DNA of 64,000 nt from Hypericibacter adhaerens (GTDB lineage Bacteria; Pseudomonadota; Alphaproteobacteria; Dongiales; Dongiaceae), in the NCBI RefSeq assembly GCF_008728835.1, contig NZ_CP042582.1, positions 868,001 through 932,000 on the forward strand, in the 5' to 3' direction. Below the pieces are notes generated by a model. The model saw only the letters and a list, made by a program, of their open reading frames with translations, was not told the origin of the DNA and ran no database searches. The position numbers were made by a program, and so were the translations under genes. The number at the start of each line of letters is the position of its first letter. Position 1 is the stretch's first letter. Below, piece by piece: positions 38,017 through 45,513 of this stretch.

Positions 38017-39153
38017 TCAGAACAGCTCGAACTGCGCCCGCTCGGCCTGCGGCACGGCGAAGAGATCGTTGCGCAGGCCCTGGGCGCCGCCGCCACGCTT
38101 GGCGAGGCCGAGCTTGCGCATCGCGATGCGGTAGCGCTGGCGCAGCAGCTCGGCATAGGGGCCGGTGCCACGCATGCGCGTGCCGAATCCGGAACGGTAG
38201 AGCTTGCCGTCGCGCGTGTCGCGCATCAGCGACAGCACATGCTCGGCCCGGTCCGGCACATGCGCCTGGAGCCATTCGCGAAAGAGATCCGCGATCTCCA
38301 ACGGCAGGCGCAGCAGCACATAGCCGGCGCGCACGACCCCGCGCGCCGCGGCGGCGGCGAGGATCGCCTCCATCTCCTGGTCGTTGAGCGCCGGGATCAT
38401 CGGCGCCGCCAGCACGCCGGTCGGGATCCCGGCCGCGGCCAGGGCCTCGATCGTGGCGAGCCGGCGCGGCGGGGTGGGGGCTCGCGGCTCGAGCTTGCGG
38501 GCGAGGTCGGGATCGAGCGTCGTGACCGAGACGGTCGCCTGGACCAGCTCGCGCTGCGCCATGCGGGAGAGGATGTCGAGGTCGCGCAGGATCAGCGCCG
38601 ATTTGGTGACGATGGTGACCGGATGGTTGAAGCGGTCGAGCACCTCGAGCACCTGGCGCGTGATGCGCAGCTCGCGCTCGATCGGCTGGTAGGGATCGGT
38701 GTTGGTGCCGATGCCGATGGGGGCCGGCTTGTAGCCGGGCTTGGCCAGCTCGCGCGCCAGGATCGCCGCCGCATCATGCTTGGCGAAGAGCCTGGTCTCG
38801 AAATCGAGCCCGGGGGAGAGGCCGAGATAGGCGTGGGTCGGGCGCGCGAAGCAATAGATGCAGCCATGCTCGCAGCCGCGATAGGGATTGATCGAGCGGT
38901 CGAAGCCCACATCCGGCGATTCGTTCCAGGCGATGACGGTCTTGCTCTTGTCAGGCTGGACCGTCGTCCGCAGCGGCGGGGCCTCGGCCTCGTCCTTCTG
39001 GACCGAGTCCCAGCCATCGTCCTCCAGGGGCCGTTCGCCGGGCTCGTAGCGGCCCGGGCGGTGGCTGACGGCGCCCCGGCCCTTGCGGGCCTGGGGCGCC
39101 AGGACCGTGGGATCGGGGCCGTCGGGGGCTTCGCGCTCGGTTCGCATGGGCAA
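38017..39153 (-). CDS. PA0069-type radical SAM protein (SplB-like)
   Basis: 378 residues. The radical SAM cluster motif is C94-x3-C98-x2-C101 in YRGCEHGCIYCFARP. Downstream blocks (HAYLGLSPGLDFET, GTNTDPYQPIE, TKSALILRDLDIL) fit the family often labelled DNA repair photolyase/spore-photoproduct-lyase-like. It makes a 5'-deoxyadenosyl radical; the substrate is not established. A second start, ATG 39147, is possible. A LexA-type box lies 19-33 bp upstream of the first start, which supports a DNA-damage role. Confidence 0.88.
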   Translation of the reverse strand: MPMRTEREAPDGPDPTVLAPQARKGRGAVSHRPGRYEPGERPLEDDGWDSVQKDEAEAPPLRTTVQPDKSKTVIAWNESPDVGFDRSINPYRGCEHGCIYCFARPTHAYLGLSPGLDFETRLFAKHDAAAILARELAKPGYKPAPIGIGTNTDPYQPIERELRITRQVLEVLDRFNHPVTIVTKSALILRDLDILSRMAQRELVQATVSVTTLDPDLARKLEPRAPTPPRRLATIEALAAAGIPTGVLAAPMIPALNDQEMEAILAAAAARGVVRAGYVLLRLPLEIADLFREWLQAHVPDRAEHVLSLMRDTRDGKLYRSGFGTRMRGTGPYAELLRQRYRIAMRKLGLAKRGGGAQGLRNDLFAVPQAERAQFELF

Positions 39154-39171
39154 ATCCTAGCCGTGCGATGA

Positions 39172-39186
39172 GAACAAATAAAGAAC
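39172..39186 (-). promoter_or_regulatory. Putative LexA (SOS) box of the radical SAM gene
   Basis: GAAC-AAATAAA-GAAC, which on the coding (minus) strand reads GTTC-N7-GTTC, the exact consensus of alphaproteobacterial LexA operators. It overlaps the likely -35 region (a TAGGAT -10 candidate lies at 39159-39154). Confidence 0.65.
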
Positions 39187-39209
39187 AAACGACTCGCGGG
39201 CAGAATTGA

Positions 39210-39265
39210 TCAACCAGATGGTTGAATGAAGGGGTGCTTCTCGGTATATTCAACTCTATGGTTGA
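39210..39265 (+). promoter_or_regulatory. arsR promoter with two 16-bp operators
   Basis: TTGAAT (39222-39227), 17-nt spacer, TATATT (39245-39250). Operator 1, TCAACCA-GA-TGGTTGA (39210-39225), is a perfect inverted repeat overlapping the -35. Operator 2, TCAACTCTATGGTTGA (39250-39265), matches it at 13 of 16 positions, exactly 40 bp further, and covers the start codon. The predicted +1 is 39257, one base before the ATG. Confidence 0.75.
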
Positions 39266-39614
39266 GCAACAGACTGCCCAGCTCGATACCCTTTTCCGCG
39301 CGCTCGCCGATCCGACGCGCCGCGCCATGCTGCGGTCCTTGTCGGAGGGAGAGCGGAGCGTGGGGGCGCTGGCGGCGCCCTTCGCCATGTCCTTCGCCGC
39401 CGCCTCGAAGCACATCAAGGTGCTCGAGCATGCGGGGCTGGTGCAGCGGCGGGTGAAGGGCCGCACCCATCTGTGCCGGCTCGATCCCCAGCCGCTGGCG
39501 GCCGCCGAGGAATGGCTGCGCTTCTACGAGCAGTTCTGGCGCGGCAGTCTCGACGCGCTGGCCGAGGCCTTGAGCCGGCCCGATCCCGAAATTCCAGGAG
39601 GCACGCATGAATGA
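39258..39614 (+). CDS. ArsR-family transcriptional regulator
   Basis: 118 residues from ATG 39258. A small winged helix-turn-helix repressor (LFRALADPTRRAMLRSLSEGERSVGALA, then FAAASKHIKVLEHAGLVQRRVKGRTHLCRL). No metal-binding cysteine motif ELCVCDL is present; this is the group that pairs with SRPBCC proteins. No Shine-Dalgarno precedes the ATG and the promoter lies so close that the mRNA is probably leaderless. Overlaps the SRPBCC gene by 8 bp. Probably represses its own operon through the two palindromes. Confidence 0.93.
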   Translation: MVEQQTAQLDTLFRALADPTRRAMLRSLSEGERSVGALAAPFAMSFAAASKHIKVLEHAGLVQRRVKGRTHLCRLDPQPLAAAEEWLRFYEQFWRGSLDALAEALSRPDPEIPGGTHE

Positions 39615-40161
39615 CCATGGCGTCGTGACGGCCAAGGACACGATCCGTTTCGAGCGGCTGCTGCCGGGCCCGATCGAGCGGGTCTGGGCCTACCTGACGG
39701 AGTCCGAGAAGCGCGGCAAATGGCTGGCCTCGGGTCCGATGGAGCTCAAGCCCGGCGGCAAGGCCGAGTTCCGCTTCGACCATTCCTCGCTCTCGCCCAC
39801 CAAGGAGCCGGTGCCGGAGCGCTACAAGGCGAAGACGGGCGGCGTCACGATGCAGATCCGCGTCCTCGAATGCGACCCGCCGCGCCGGCTGGTCATGACC
39901 TGGCTGGGCGGCACCAAGGAAGGGACGATGCGGCAGGATTCCGAAGTCACCTTCGAGCTCGAGCCCGCGGGCGACAAGGTGCGGCTCCGGGTGATCCATC
40001 GCCGGCTCGCGGACCGCGCGCTGCTGCTCGGCGTCGCCGGCGGCTGGCACACCCATCTCGCGATCCTCGCCGACAATCTCGAAGGCCGCGTGCCGCGACC
40101 CTTCTGGTCGACGCACGAGAAGCACAATCGGGATTACGAGGAGCGGCTGAAGGGGGTGTGA
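39607..40161 (+). CDS. SRPBCC (AHSA1-type) domain protein
   Basis: 184 residues. The fold is seen in TIRFERLLPGPIERVWAYLTESEKRGKWLASGPMEL (read as consecutive blocks) and the C-terminal GGWHTHLAILADNLEG. Such proteins bind hydrophobic ligands in a deep pocket; the ArsR-SRPBCC pairing is very common and suggests ligand- or stress-linked control, but the ligand is not known. It has a ribosome site CAGGAGG inside the arsR 3' end. Confidence 0.9.
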   Translation: MNDHGVVTAKDTIRFERLLPGPIERVWAYLTESEKRGKWLASGPMELKPGGKAEFRFDHSSLSPTKEPVPERYKAKTGGVTMQIRVLECDPPRRLVMTWLGGTKEGTMRQDSEVTFELEPAGDKVRLRVIHRRLADRALLLGVAGGWHTHLAILADNLEGRVPRPFWSTHEKHNRDYEERLKGV

Positions 40162-40190
40162 GGGGGCGCAGGAAGCGAGGAGACTCGTTC

Positions 40191-40296
40191 TGTCCCTTCC
40201 CCCGTTCAGGGGGAAGGTTAGGAAGGGGGCTGCGCGGTTTTAGACAGCAAGCGGCCCCCTCCTTAATCCTCCCCCGCGAAGCGGGGGAGGAGACAA
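40191..40296. repeat. Palindromic intergenic element C
   Basis: About 105 bp between the convergent ends of the SRPBCC gene and moaB, with ends TGTCCCTTCCCCC and GGGGGAGGAGACA. A left hairpin (CCTTCCCCCGTTCAGGGGGAAGG, 40195-40217) and a right hairpin (CCTCCCCCGCGAAGCGGGGGAGG, 40268-40290) flank the core AGGAAGGGGGCTGCGCGG that pairs with the C-tract before the right hairpin. The core is nearly identical to element B. Confidence 0.8.
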
Positions 40297-40306
40297 AATA
40301 CGAGAG

Positions 40307-40852
40307 TTACCCCACCCGCTTCAGATGTTCCTGCAGCCGCGGCATCAGTTCCGTCAGGTTGCAGGGGCGGTGGCGGTTGTCGAGCTGGTGCTTGAGAATC
40401 TCCTCCCAGCCGTCGCGGCAGGCGCTGGGGGAGCCGGGGAGCGCGAAGAGATAGGTGCCGCCGGCGACGCCGCCGACCGCGCGCGACTGGATGGTGGAGG
40501 TGCCGACCTTCTGGAAGCTGATCCAGCGGAACAGCTCGCCGAAACCCTCGATCTTCTTCTCCAGCACCTGCTCGAAGGCCTCGGGCGTCACGTCCCGGCC
40601 CGTCACGCCGGTGCCGCCGGTCGTGATCACCACATCGACCTCGGGATCGGCGATCCAGCGCTTGAGCTGCCCCACGATCAGCGCGATCTCGTCCTTCACG
40701 ATCTCGCGGCGCACGACCTTGTGGCCGTCGCGCGCGATCATGTCGTTGAGGGCTTGTCCGGAGGTGTCGTTCGCCAGTGTGCGGCTGTCGGATATCGTCA
40801 GGATGGCGATATTGACCGAGAGGAACGGGCGAGATTCATCAATTCGAGGCAT
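40307..40852 (-). CDS. moaB: Molybdopterin adenylyltransferase-like protein MoaB
   Basis: 181 residues from ATG 40852. The MPT-binding domain blocks are VNIAILTISDSR, the ITTGGTGVTGRDVTPEA loop, and ALPGSPSACRDGWEEIL. MoaB/MogA proteins activate molybdopterin with ATP before metal insertion; in some bacteria MoaB itself is inactive, so the exact step is uncertain. Its start overlaps the end of the lytic transglycosylase gene by 14 bp. Confidence 0.92.
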   Translation of the reverse strand: MPRIDESRPFLSVNIAILTISDSRTLANDTSGQALNDMIARDGHKVVRREIVKDEIALIVGQLKRWIADPEVDVVITTGGTGVTGRDVTPEAFEQVLEKKIEGFGELFRWISFQKVGTSTIQSRAVGGVAGGTYLFALPGSPSACRDGWEEILKHQLDNRHRPCNLTELMPRLQEHLKRVG

Positions 40853-42443
40853 TGCTGGCCGCCGCCACGGCCTCGTCGTCCTGCGGGCGATATTGGGGCC
40901 AGGCACCAGCCGCCAGCGCGTCGAGCGACGGCGAGTCCTGACCCAGACGTTGTTGGTAGATCCACATGCTCGCCAGCACCCGCTCCGCGAAGTCGCGCGT
41001 CTCGCGCGACGGCATGCTCTCCAGGAACAGCAGCGGATCGTCGTCGTAGGCGAACTTCTCGCGCCACTTGGCGAGGTTGCCCGGACCGGCGTTGTAGGCC
41101 GCCGCCATGAGCAACAGATCGCCATTCACGTTGGCATCGTCAAGGAGGTAGAGCACATAACCCTGGCCCAGCGTCATGTTGACGACGGGGTCGCGCCAGT
41201 CGGGCTTGCTGGTGCCGAGCTGGTCGGCCAGTTCGCCGCCGATATATTTGACGGTCCCCGGCATGAGCTGCATCAGGCCCAGGGCGCCCATCGGGCTCTT
41301 GGCGTCGGGATTGAAGCCGGATTCGGTGCGCGCCAGGGCGAAGAGCAGGGCGCGGTTGACCTTGAAGCCGCCCTTGGGCGTCCAGTCCGGGGTCGGGAAC
41401 AGGGCGTTGTCGAGGCGGAAGCCCGACTTGCCCTCGAGCGAGGCGCCGAGGCCCAGCGTCAGGGACGGCATCCCGATCTCGTTGGCGATGGCGAGCATGC
41501 CCTGGGTCAGCTCGGGGCCGGCCTGCGGGGGCAAGAGGTGGAATTCGTCGGAGGCGCGCTGGCGCTGGCCGACCTGGATGAGGGCCAATGCGCGCTGGCC
41601 GGCACGGGTCGCCATCAGCGCCTCGGCGCCGTCGGCGGTCAGGGTCGGATCGGCCCAGGCGAAGGCGGTGTCGACGCCGAGCGCGCGCCGGGCGAGCTGG
41701 CCATAGAAGGTGCGGGGCTCGCCCGCCGCCAGGCGCAGCCATTCGCTGACCTTCTGCGGGGCCTTGTTCCGGATGTTGGCCCGCGCGGCCCAATAGGCGG
41801 CGGCGGACTGGACCCAGGGATTGCCGTTGCTGGCCTTGGCGGCCTTCTCGAACAGGCTGGCGGCCAGCTTGCTGTTGCCGTCCCGCCAGGCATCGAGGCC
41901 TTGGGCCCATTCCGCCGGCTCCGGGCCCTTGTTGCCGCCATCGGGCGTGCCGCCGCGGAAGCTCGAGACGTTGGGCTCGACCGGCGCCGCGGCATTGGCG
42001 GGCTTCTTCTTCAGGGCCAGCGCATAGACGGCCGGGGCGTCGGGATGGTCGCCATACTTGCCGAGCCATTGGGAAAGCTCGGCATAACGGGTCTTGTAGG
42101 TCGGGGACAGATAGCGCTGGGCCAGGACATGGCCCATCAGCCGCAGATCGGTCAGGGTGCCGATGATCTCGTCGGCGCCCTTCCAGTCGCCCTTGTTCTG
42201 GAGGCGGAAAATCTGGCGGTAGCGCGCCGCATCCGTCTCTTCCAGGGGCTTGGGAACTTCGATTTCGGGGCCCGCCGTCGGCTGGCTGGCGGGCGGCAGG
42301 GCCGCCGTCAATGGCAGCGCCCCGCCAGCCGCGAGGGCCGGGTGGGTACCGAACGCAAGGCCGGCGACCAGGACCAGAGTGGGTCCGATGGCGCGTCGGG
42401 CACTGCGGCCGGTCGGGCCGGAAGGGGTGCTTGCCATCTGCAT
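40839..42443 (-). CDS. Soluble lytic murein transglycosylase
   Basis: 534 residues. A signal peptide (residues about 15-38, ending in HPALA) precedes a long alpha-helical superhelical domain, then the catalytic SLT domain with E374 (ALARTESGFNP), SPMGALGLMQLMPGT and AAYNAGPGN. It cleaves peptidoglycan between MurNAc and GlcNAc in the periplasm, forming 1,6-anhydroMurNAc. The domain layout is that of Slt70, somewhat shorter. It is upstream of moaB; the coupling is positional and not an obvious functional link. Confidence 0.92.
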   Translation of the reverse strand: MQMASTPSGPTGRSARRAIGPTLVLVAGLAFGTHPALAAGGALPLTAALPPASQPTAGPEIEVPKPLEETDAARYRQIFRLQNKGDWKGADEIIGTLTDLRLMGHVLAQRYLSPTYKTRYAELSQWLGKYGDHPDAPAVYALALKKKPANAAAPVEPNVSSFRGGTPDGGNKGPEPAEWAQGLDAWRDGNSKLAASLFEKAAKASNGNPWVQSAAAYWAARANIRNKAPQKVSEWLRLAAGEPRTFYGQLARRALGVDTAFAWADPTLTADGAEALMATRAGQRALALIQVGQRQRASDEFHLLPPQAGPELTQGMLAIANEIGMPSLTLGLGASLEGKSGFRLDNALFPTPDWTPKGGFKVNRALLFALARTESGFNPDAKSPMGALGLMQLMPGTVKYIGGELADQLGTSKPDWRDPVVNMTLGQGYVLYLLDDANVNGDLLLMAAAYNAGPGNLAKWREKFAYDDDPLLFLESMPSRETRDFAERVLASMWIYQQRLGQDSPSLDALAAGAWPQYRPQDDEAVAAASNASN

Positions 42444-42486
42444 GGGAGGCTACCTAATCGAAGCCCCGCGGGGCTGGCAAGGAAGT

Positions 42487-42672
42487 TTTAGGGATTGACA
42501 GCCCATATTTTGTAGCTGTGGAAAATTCACCTACTACAAATAGGTTAACCACGAAATTTTCCTCAAATGCCACGGATTGTTAAGGGCCAGATTCTGACCA
42601 ATTAACCATAAAGGAACGTAAATAGGCCTTAAGGGAGTAGGGGCAAATTTGAGGCCTGCCGCGGCGGCCGCG
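42487..42672. other. AT-rich intergenic region with TTAA motifs
   Basis: About 185 bp between the transglycosylase start and the UDG stop, distinctly AT-rich against the surroundings. It holds GGTTAACC (42543-42550) and TTAACCAT (42602-42609), the latter identical to the half-site reported for CtrA. A possible minus-strand promoter for the transglycosylase is TTGAGG-N18-TATTTG, read leftwards from about 42566. No ORF or RNA fold is recognised. Confidence 0.4.
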
Positions 42673-42674
42673 GG

Positions 42675-43544
42675 TCAGGCCCGGCCGTCGAGCCGGTCGC
42701 GGATCAGGAGCAGGTCGCGCCAGGCATCGCGCTTCTGCCCGGCGGAGCGCAGCAGATAGGCGGGATGGTAGATCGGCATGGTCGGCACCGGCCGGGACAT
42801 GCCGGCGCTCTGGTAATCGAACCAGCGGCCATGGATCCGGGTGATGCCCTCGTTGCGGAGCAGCAGCGTCTTGGCGGCTGCATTTCCTGCCAGAACAAGG
42901 ACTTCAGGTGCCACCAGCTCGATATGGCGCTCGACAAAGGGCAGGCAGGCCGCCGTCTCGGCCGGGGTCGGGGTGCGGTTGCCGGGCGGCCGCCAGAATA
43001 TGGTGTTGGTGATATAGACGCTGGTGCGGTCGAGGCCGATCGCCGCCAGCATCCGGTCGAGAAGCTGGCCGCTGACGCCGACGAAGGGCCGGCCGATCCG
43101 GTCCTCATCCGCGCCCGGCGCTTCCCCCACCAGCATGACCCGGGCCCGGGGATTGCCATCGGCAAAGACCAAGTTGGTGGCGGTCGCCTTGAGCGGGCAG
43201 CCATCGAAGCTTTCCAAGGCCGCCCGCAGCTCGGATAGCGATTGTGCCGCCTGGGCGGCCCGGTAGGCGTTGCCGTCGCCATTGGCGCCGGCCGGGCCGG
43301 CGGCCGGCGTCATGATCGGCGAGACGAGCGGCGCCGGAGCCCGCAAGGGTGCCATGGCCGGCTCGGCCGCCGAGGGGGCCTTGCGGGCGGGGGCTGGTTC
43401 GGGGGCGGTGGCAAAACGGTCGATCGCGGCGGCCTCGATCGCCTCGTCGGCGCCGGCTTCGATCTGCCAGACCAGGAGCGCCAGCGCCTCGGCCGGATCC
43501 AGATCGGCTGCCGCAGCAGAGGGGATATCGATCGGGGGAACCAT
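42675..43544 (-). CDS. Family-4-like uracil-DNA glycosylase
   Basis: 289 residues. An Ala/Pro-rich, probably disordered N-terminal 95 residues precedes the UDG fold: motif [34 protein letters not shown] and the C-terminal [12 protein letters not shown]. Removes uracil arising from cytosine deamination. Family-4 enzymes usually use four cysteines for a [4Fe-4S] cluster. Here only two Cys exist in the whole chain (FDGCPL and TAACLPF), and the CRPPGNR cysteine is replaced by Trp. Divergent from ETF-QO. Confidence 0.85.
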   Translation of the reverse strand: MVPPIDIPSAAAADLDPAEALALLVWQIEAGADEAIEAAAIDRFATAPEPAPARKAPSAAEPAMAPLRAPAPLVSPIMTPAAGPAGANGDGNAYRAAQAAQSLSELRAALESFDGCPLKATATNLVFADGNPRARVMLVGEAPGADEDRIGRPFVGVSGQLLDRMLAAIGLDRTSVYITNTIFWRPPGNRTPTPAETAACLPFVERHIELVAPEVLVLAGNAAAKTLLLRNEGITRIHGRWFDYQSAGMSRPVPTMPIYHPAYLLRSAGQKRDAWRDLLLIRDRLDGRA

Positions 43545-43775
43545 GGGCCGACGCTAGCCTGGAACCGCTGTGGAAGTCCGCCGGTTTCTTGGCGGGGCAG
43601 GCGCGGCCCCAAGCCCCTGCCGCGGCTGGCCGATTCCGTTGCCGCTGTGCTACATCCCGGGCGCAAAAAACCGCAGCGCCGCCAGGGGAGGTCGCTGCGA
43701 CTCAAATTTGTCACCCCGGCTTCTTCTAGAAATCGAGGGCGACGGGGCCGTCTGCGCCGGCCCGGTCGGGTTTGC

Positions 43776-43785
43776 TTATATATAA
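43776..43785. promoter_or_regulatory. TTATATATAA palindrome upstream of ETF-QO
   Basis: A perfect 10-bp AT palindrome in very GC-rich DNA, 28 bp before the ETF-QO ATG. It contains TATATA and TATAAG as possible -10 elements, but no -35 hexamer is seen at 16-18 bp. Possibly a -10 used with an activator. Confidence 0.35.
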
Positions 43786-43812
43786 GACGCGCGCGAGGGA
43801 GAGAGAGCGGGC

Positions 43813-45441
43813 ATGGAACGCGAGTCGATGCAGTATGACGTGGTGATCGTGGGGGCGGGCCCGGCGGGCCTCGCGGCTGCGATCCGCCTGAAGCAGCTGG
43901 CGGCGGAGAAGGGCCGGGAGCTGGGTGTCTGCGTCATCGAGAAGGGTTCCGAGGTGGGCGCCCATATCCTCTCGGGCGCTGTGCTCGAGCCGCGATCCTT
44001 GAACGAGCTCATTCCCGACTGGAAGGAGAAGGGAGCGCCGCTCAACACCCCGGCGACCGAGGACCGGTTCCAGTTCCTGACGGCGACCAGGGCCATCCGC
44101 CTGCCCACCCCGCCGCAGATGAACAATCACGGCAACTACATCATCAGCCTGGGCCTGCTCTGCCGCTGGCTGGCGAGCCAGGCCGAGGGGCTGGGCGTGG
44201 AGATCTATCCCGGCTTCGCCGCGGCCGAGGTGCTCTATGACGAAGCCGGCCGGGTCAAGGGCGTGGCCACCGGCAATATGGGCGTCGGCAAGGACGGGCA
44301 GCCGACCGCCAACTTCACGCCGGGCGTCGAGCTTCACGGTCGCTATACCCTCTTCGCCGAGGGCTGCCGCGGCTCGCTGACCAAGACCCTGTTCGAGCGC
44401 TTCGATCTGCGCGACGGCGTCGATCCGCAGACCTTCGGCATCGGTCTCAAGGAGATCTGGGAGATCGATCCGGCCAAGCACAGGAAGGGCCTGATCTCGC
44501 ACTCGGTCGGCTGGCCGGTGGACAATGCCACCTATGGCGGCTCGTTCCTCTATCACTTCGACGAGAATCTGGTGTCGGTCGGCTTCGTGATCGGGCTCGA
44601 TTACCGGAACCCGCATCTTTCGCCCTTCGACGAGTTCCAGCGCTTCAAGACCCATCCGGCGATCCGGCCCACCTTCGAGGGCGGCAAGCGGCTGGTCTAT
44701 GGCGCGCGCGCCATCAACGAGGGCGGGTTCCAGTCGATCCCGAAGCTGGTCTTCCCGGGCGGTGCCCTCATCGGCTGCGCCGCCGGCTTCGTCAATGTGC
44801 CCAAGATCAAGGGCAGCCATACGGCGATGAAGTCCGGCATGACCGCCGCCGAGGCTGTCATGGCGGCCTTCGAGAAAGGCGAAAGCGGGGAGCTCGAGGA
44901 ATATCCGGCCCGGCTCCGGGCGAGCTGGCTTTGGGACGAACTTTATCGGGTTCGTAACATTCGCCCGAGCTTCCATAAGGGCCTGTTCGCCGGCATTGCC
45001 TACTCGGCGCTCGACACCTATTTGTTCCGGGGGAAGGCGCCCTGGACCTTCCATCACAAGCCGGACCATGGCCAGCTTCTGCCGGCGGCCGAAGCGCCGA
45101 AGATCGCCTATCCCAAGCCCGACGGCGTGGTCAGTTTCGACAAGACCTCCTCGGTTTACCTGTCGAATACCAACCATGAGGAGAATCAGCCGGCACACCT
45201 CACCTTGAGGGATGCGAGCGTCCCGATCCGGATCAATCTTGCGGTTTATGACGCACCGGAGCAGCGCTATTGTCCCGCTGGCGTTTACGAGATCGTGCGC
45301 GGCAGCGACAGCCAACCGAAACTGCAGATCAACGCCCAGAACTGTGTCCACTGCAAGACATGCGATATCAAGGACCCGACCCAGAACATCAACTGGGTGG
45401 TGCCGGAAGGCGGCGGCGGTCCCAATTATCCCAACATGTGA
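43813..45441 (+). CDS. Electron transfer flavoprotein-ubiquinone oxidoreductase
   Basis: 542 residues. Passes electrons from reduced ETF (fed by acyl-CoA and other dehydrogenases) to ubiquinone at the inner membrane. FAD-binding [10 protein letters not shown] is at residues 15-24. The C-terminal [4Fe-4S] domain has [18 protein letters not shown] with an upstream Cys in YCPAGVYE. Length and motifs match the mitochondrial-type enzyme. GAGGGAGAGAGAG precedes ATG 43813. ETF itself is not in the window; an acyl-CoA dehydrogenase lies at 60-61.6 kb. Confidence 0.96.
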   Translation: MERESMQYDVVIVGAGPAGLAAAIRLKQLAAEKGRELGVCVIEKGSEVGAHILSGAVLEPRSLNELIPDWKEKGAPLNTPATEDRFQFLTATRAIRLPTPPQMNNHGNYIISLGLLCRWLASQAEGLGVEIYPGFAAAEVLYDEAGRVKGVATGNMGVGKDGQPTANFTPGVELHGRYTLFAEGCRGSLTKTLFERFDLRDGVDPQTFGIGLKEIWEIDPAKHRKGLISHSVGWPVDNATYGGSFLYHFDENLVSVGFVIGLDYRNPHLSPFDEFQRFKTHPAIRPTFEGGKRLVYGARAINEGGFQSIPKLVFPGGALIGCAAGFVNVPKIKGSHTAMKSGMTAAEAVMAAFEKGESGELEEYPARLRASWLWDELYRVRNIRPSFHKGLFAGIAYSALDTYLFRGKAPWTFHHKPDHGQLLPAAEAPKIAYPKPDGVVSFDKTSSVYLSNTNHEENQPAHLTLRDASVPIRINLAVYDAPEQRYCPAGVYEIVRGSDSQPKLQINAQNCVHCKTCDIKDPTQNINWVVPEGGGGPNYPNM

Positions 45442-45513
45442 TGTGATGGCGGGCGGGGATCCCAACCGATCGCAGCGGCAAGGCCGGTATCCGGCGCCGA
45501 TGGAGGAGGAAGC

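Noticed and set aside
42495-42500. Perfect TTGACA on the plus strand
   Set aside because: No -10 at 16-18 bp and no plus-strand gene for over 1.3 kb; the nearest genes run the other way.
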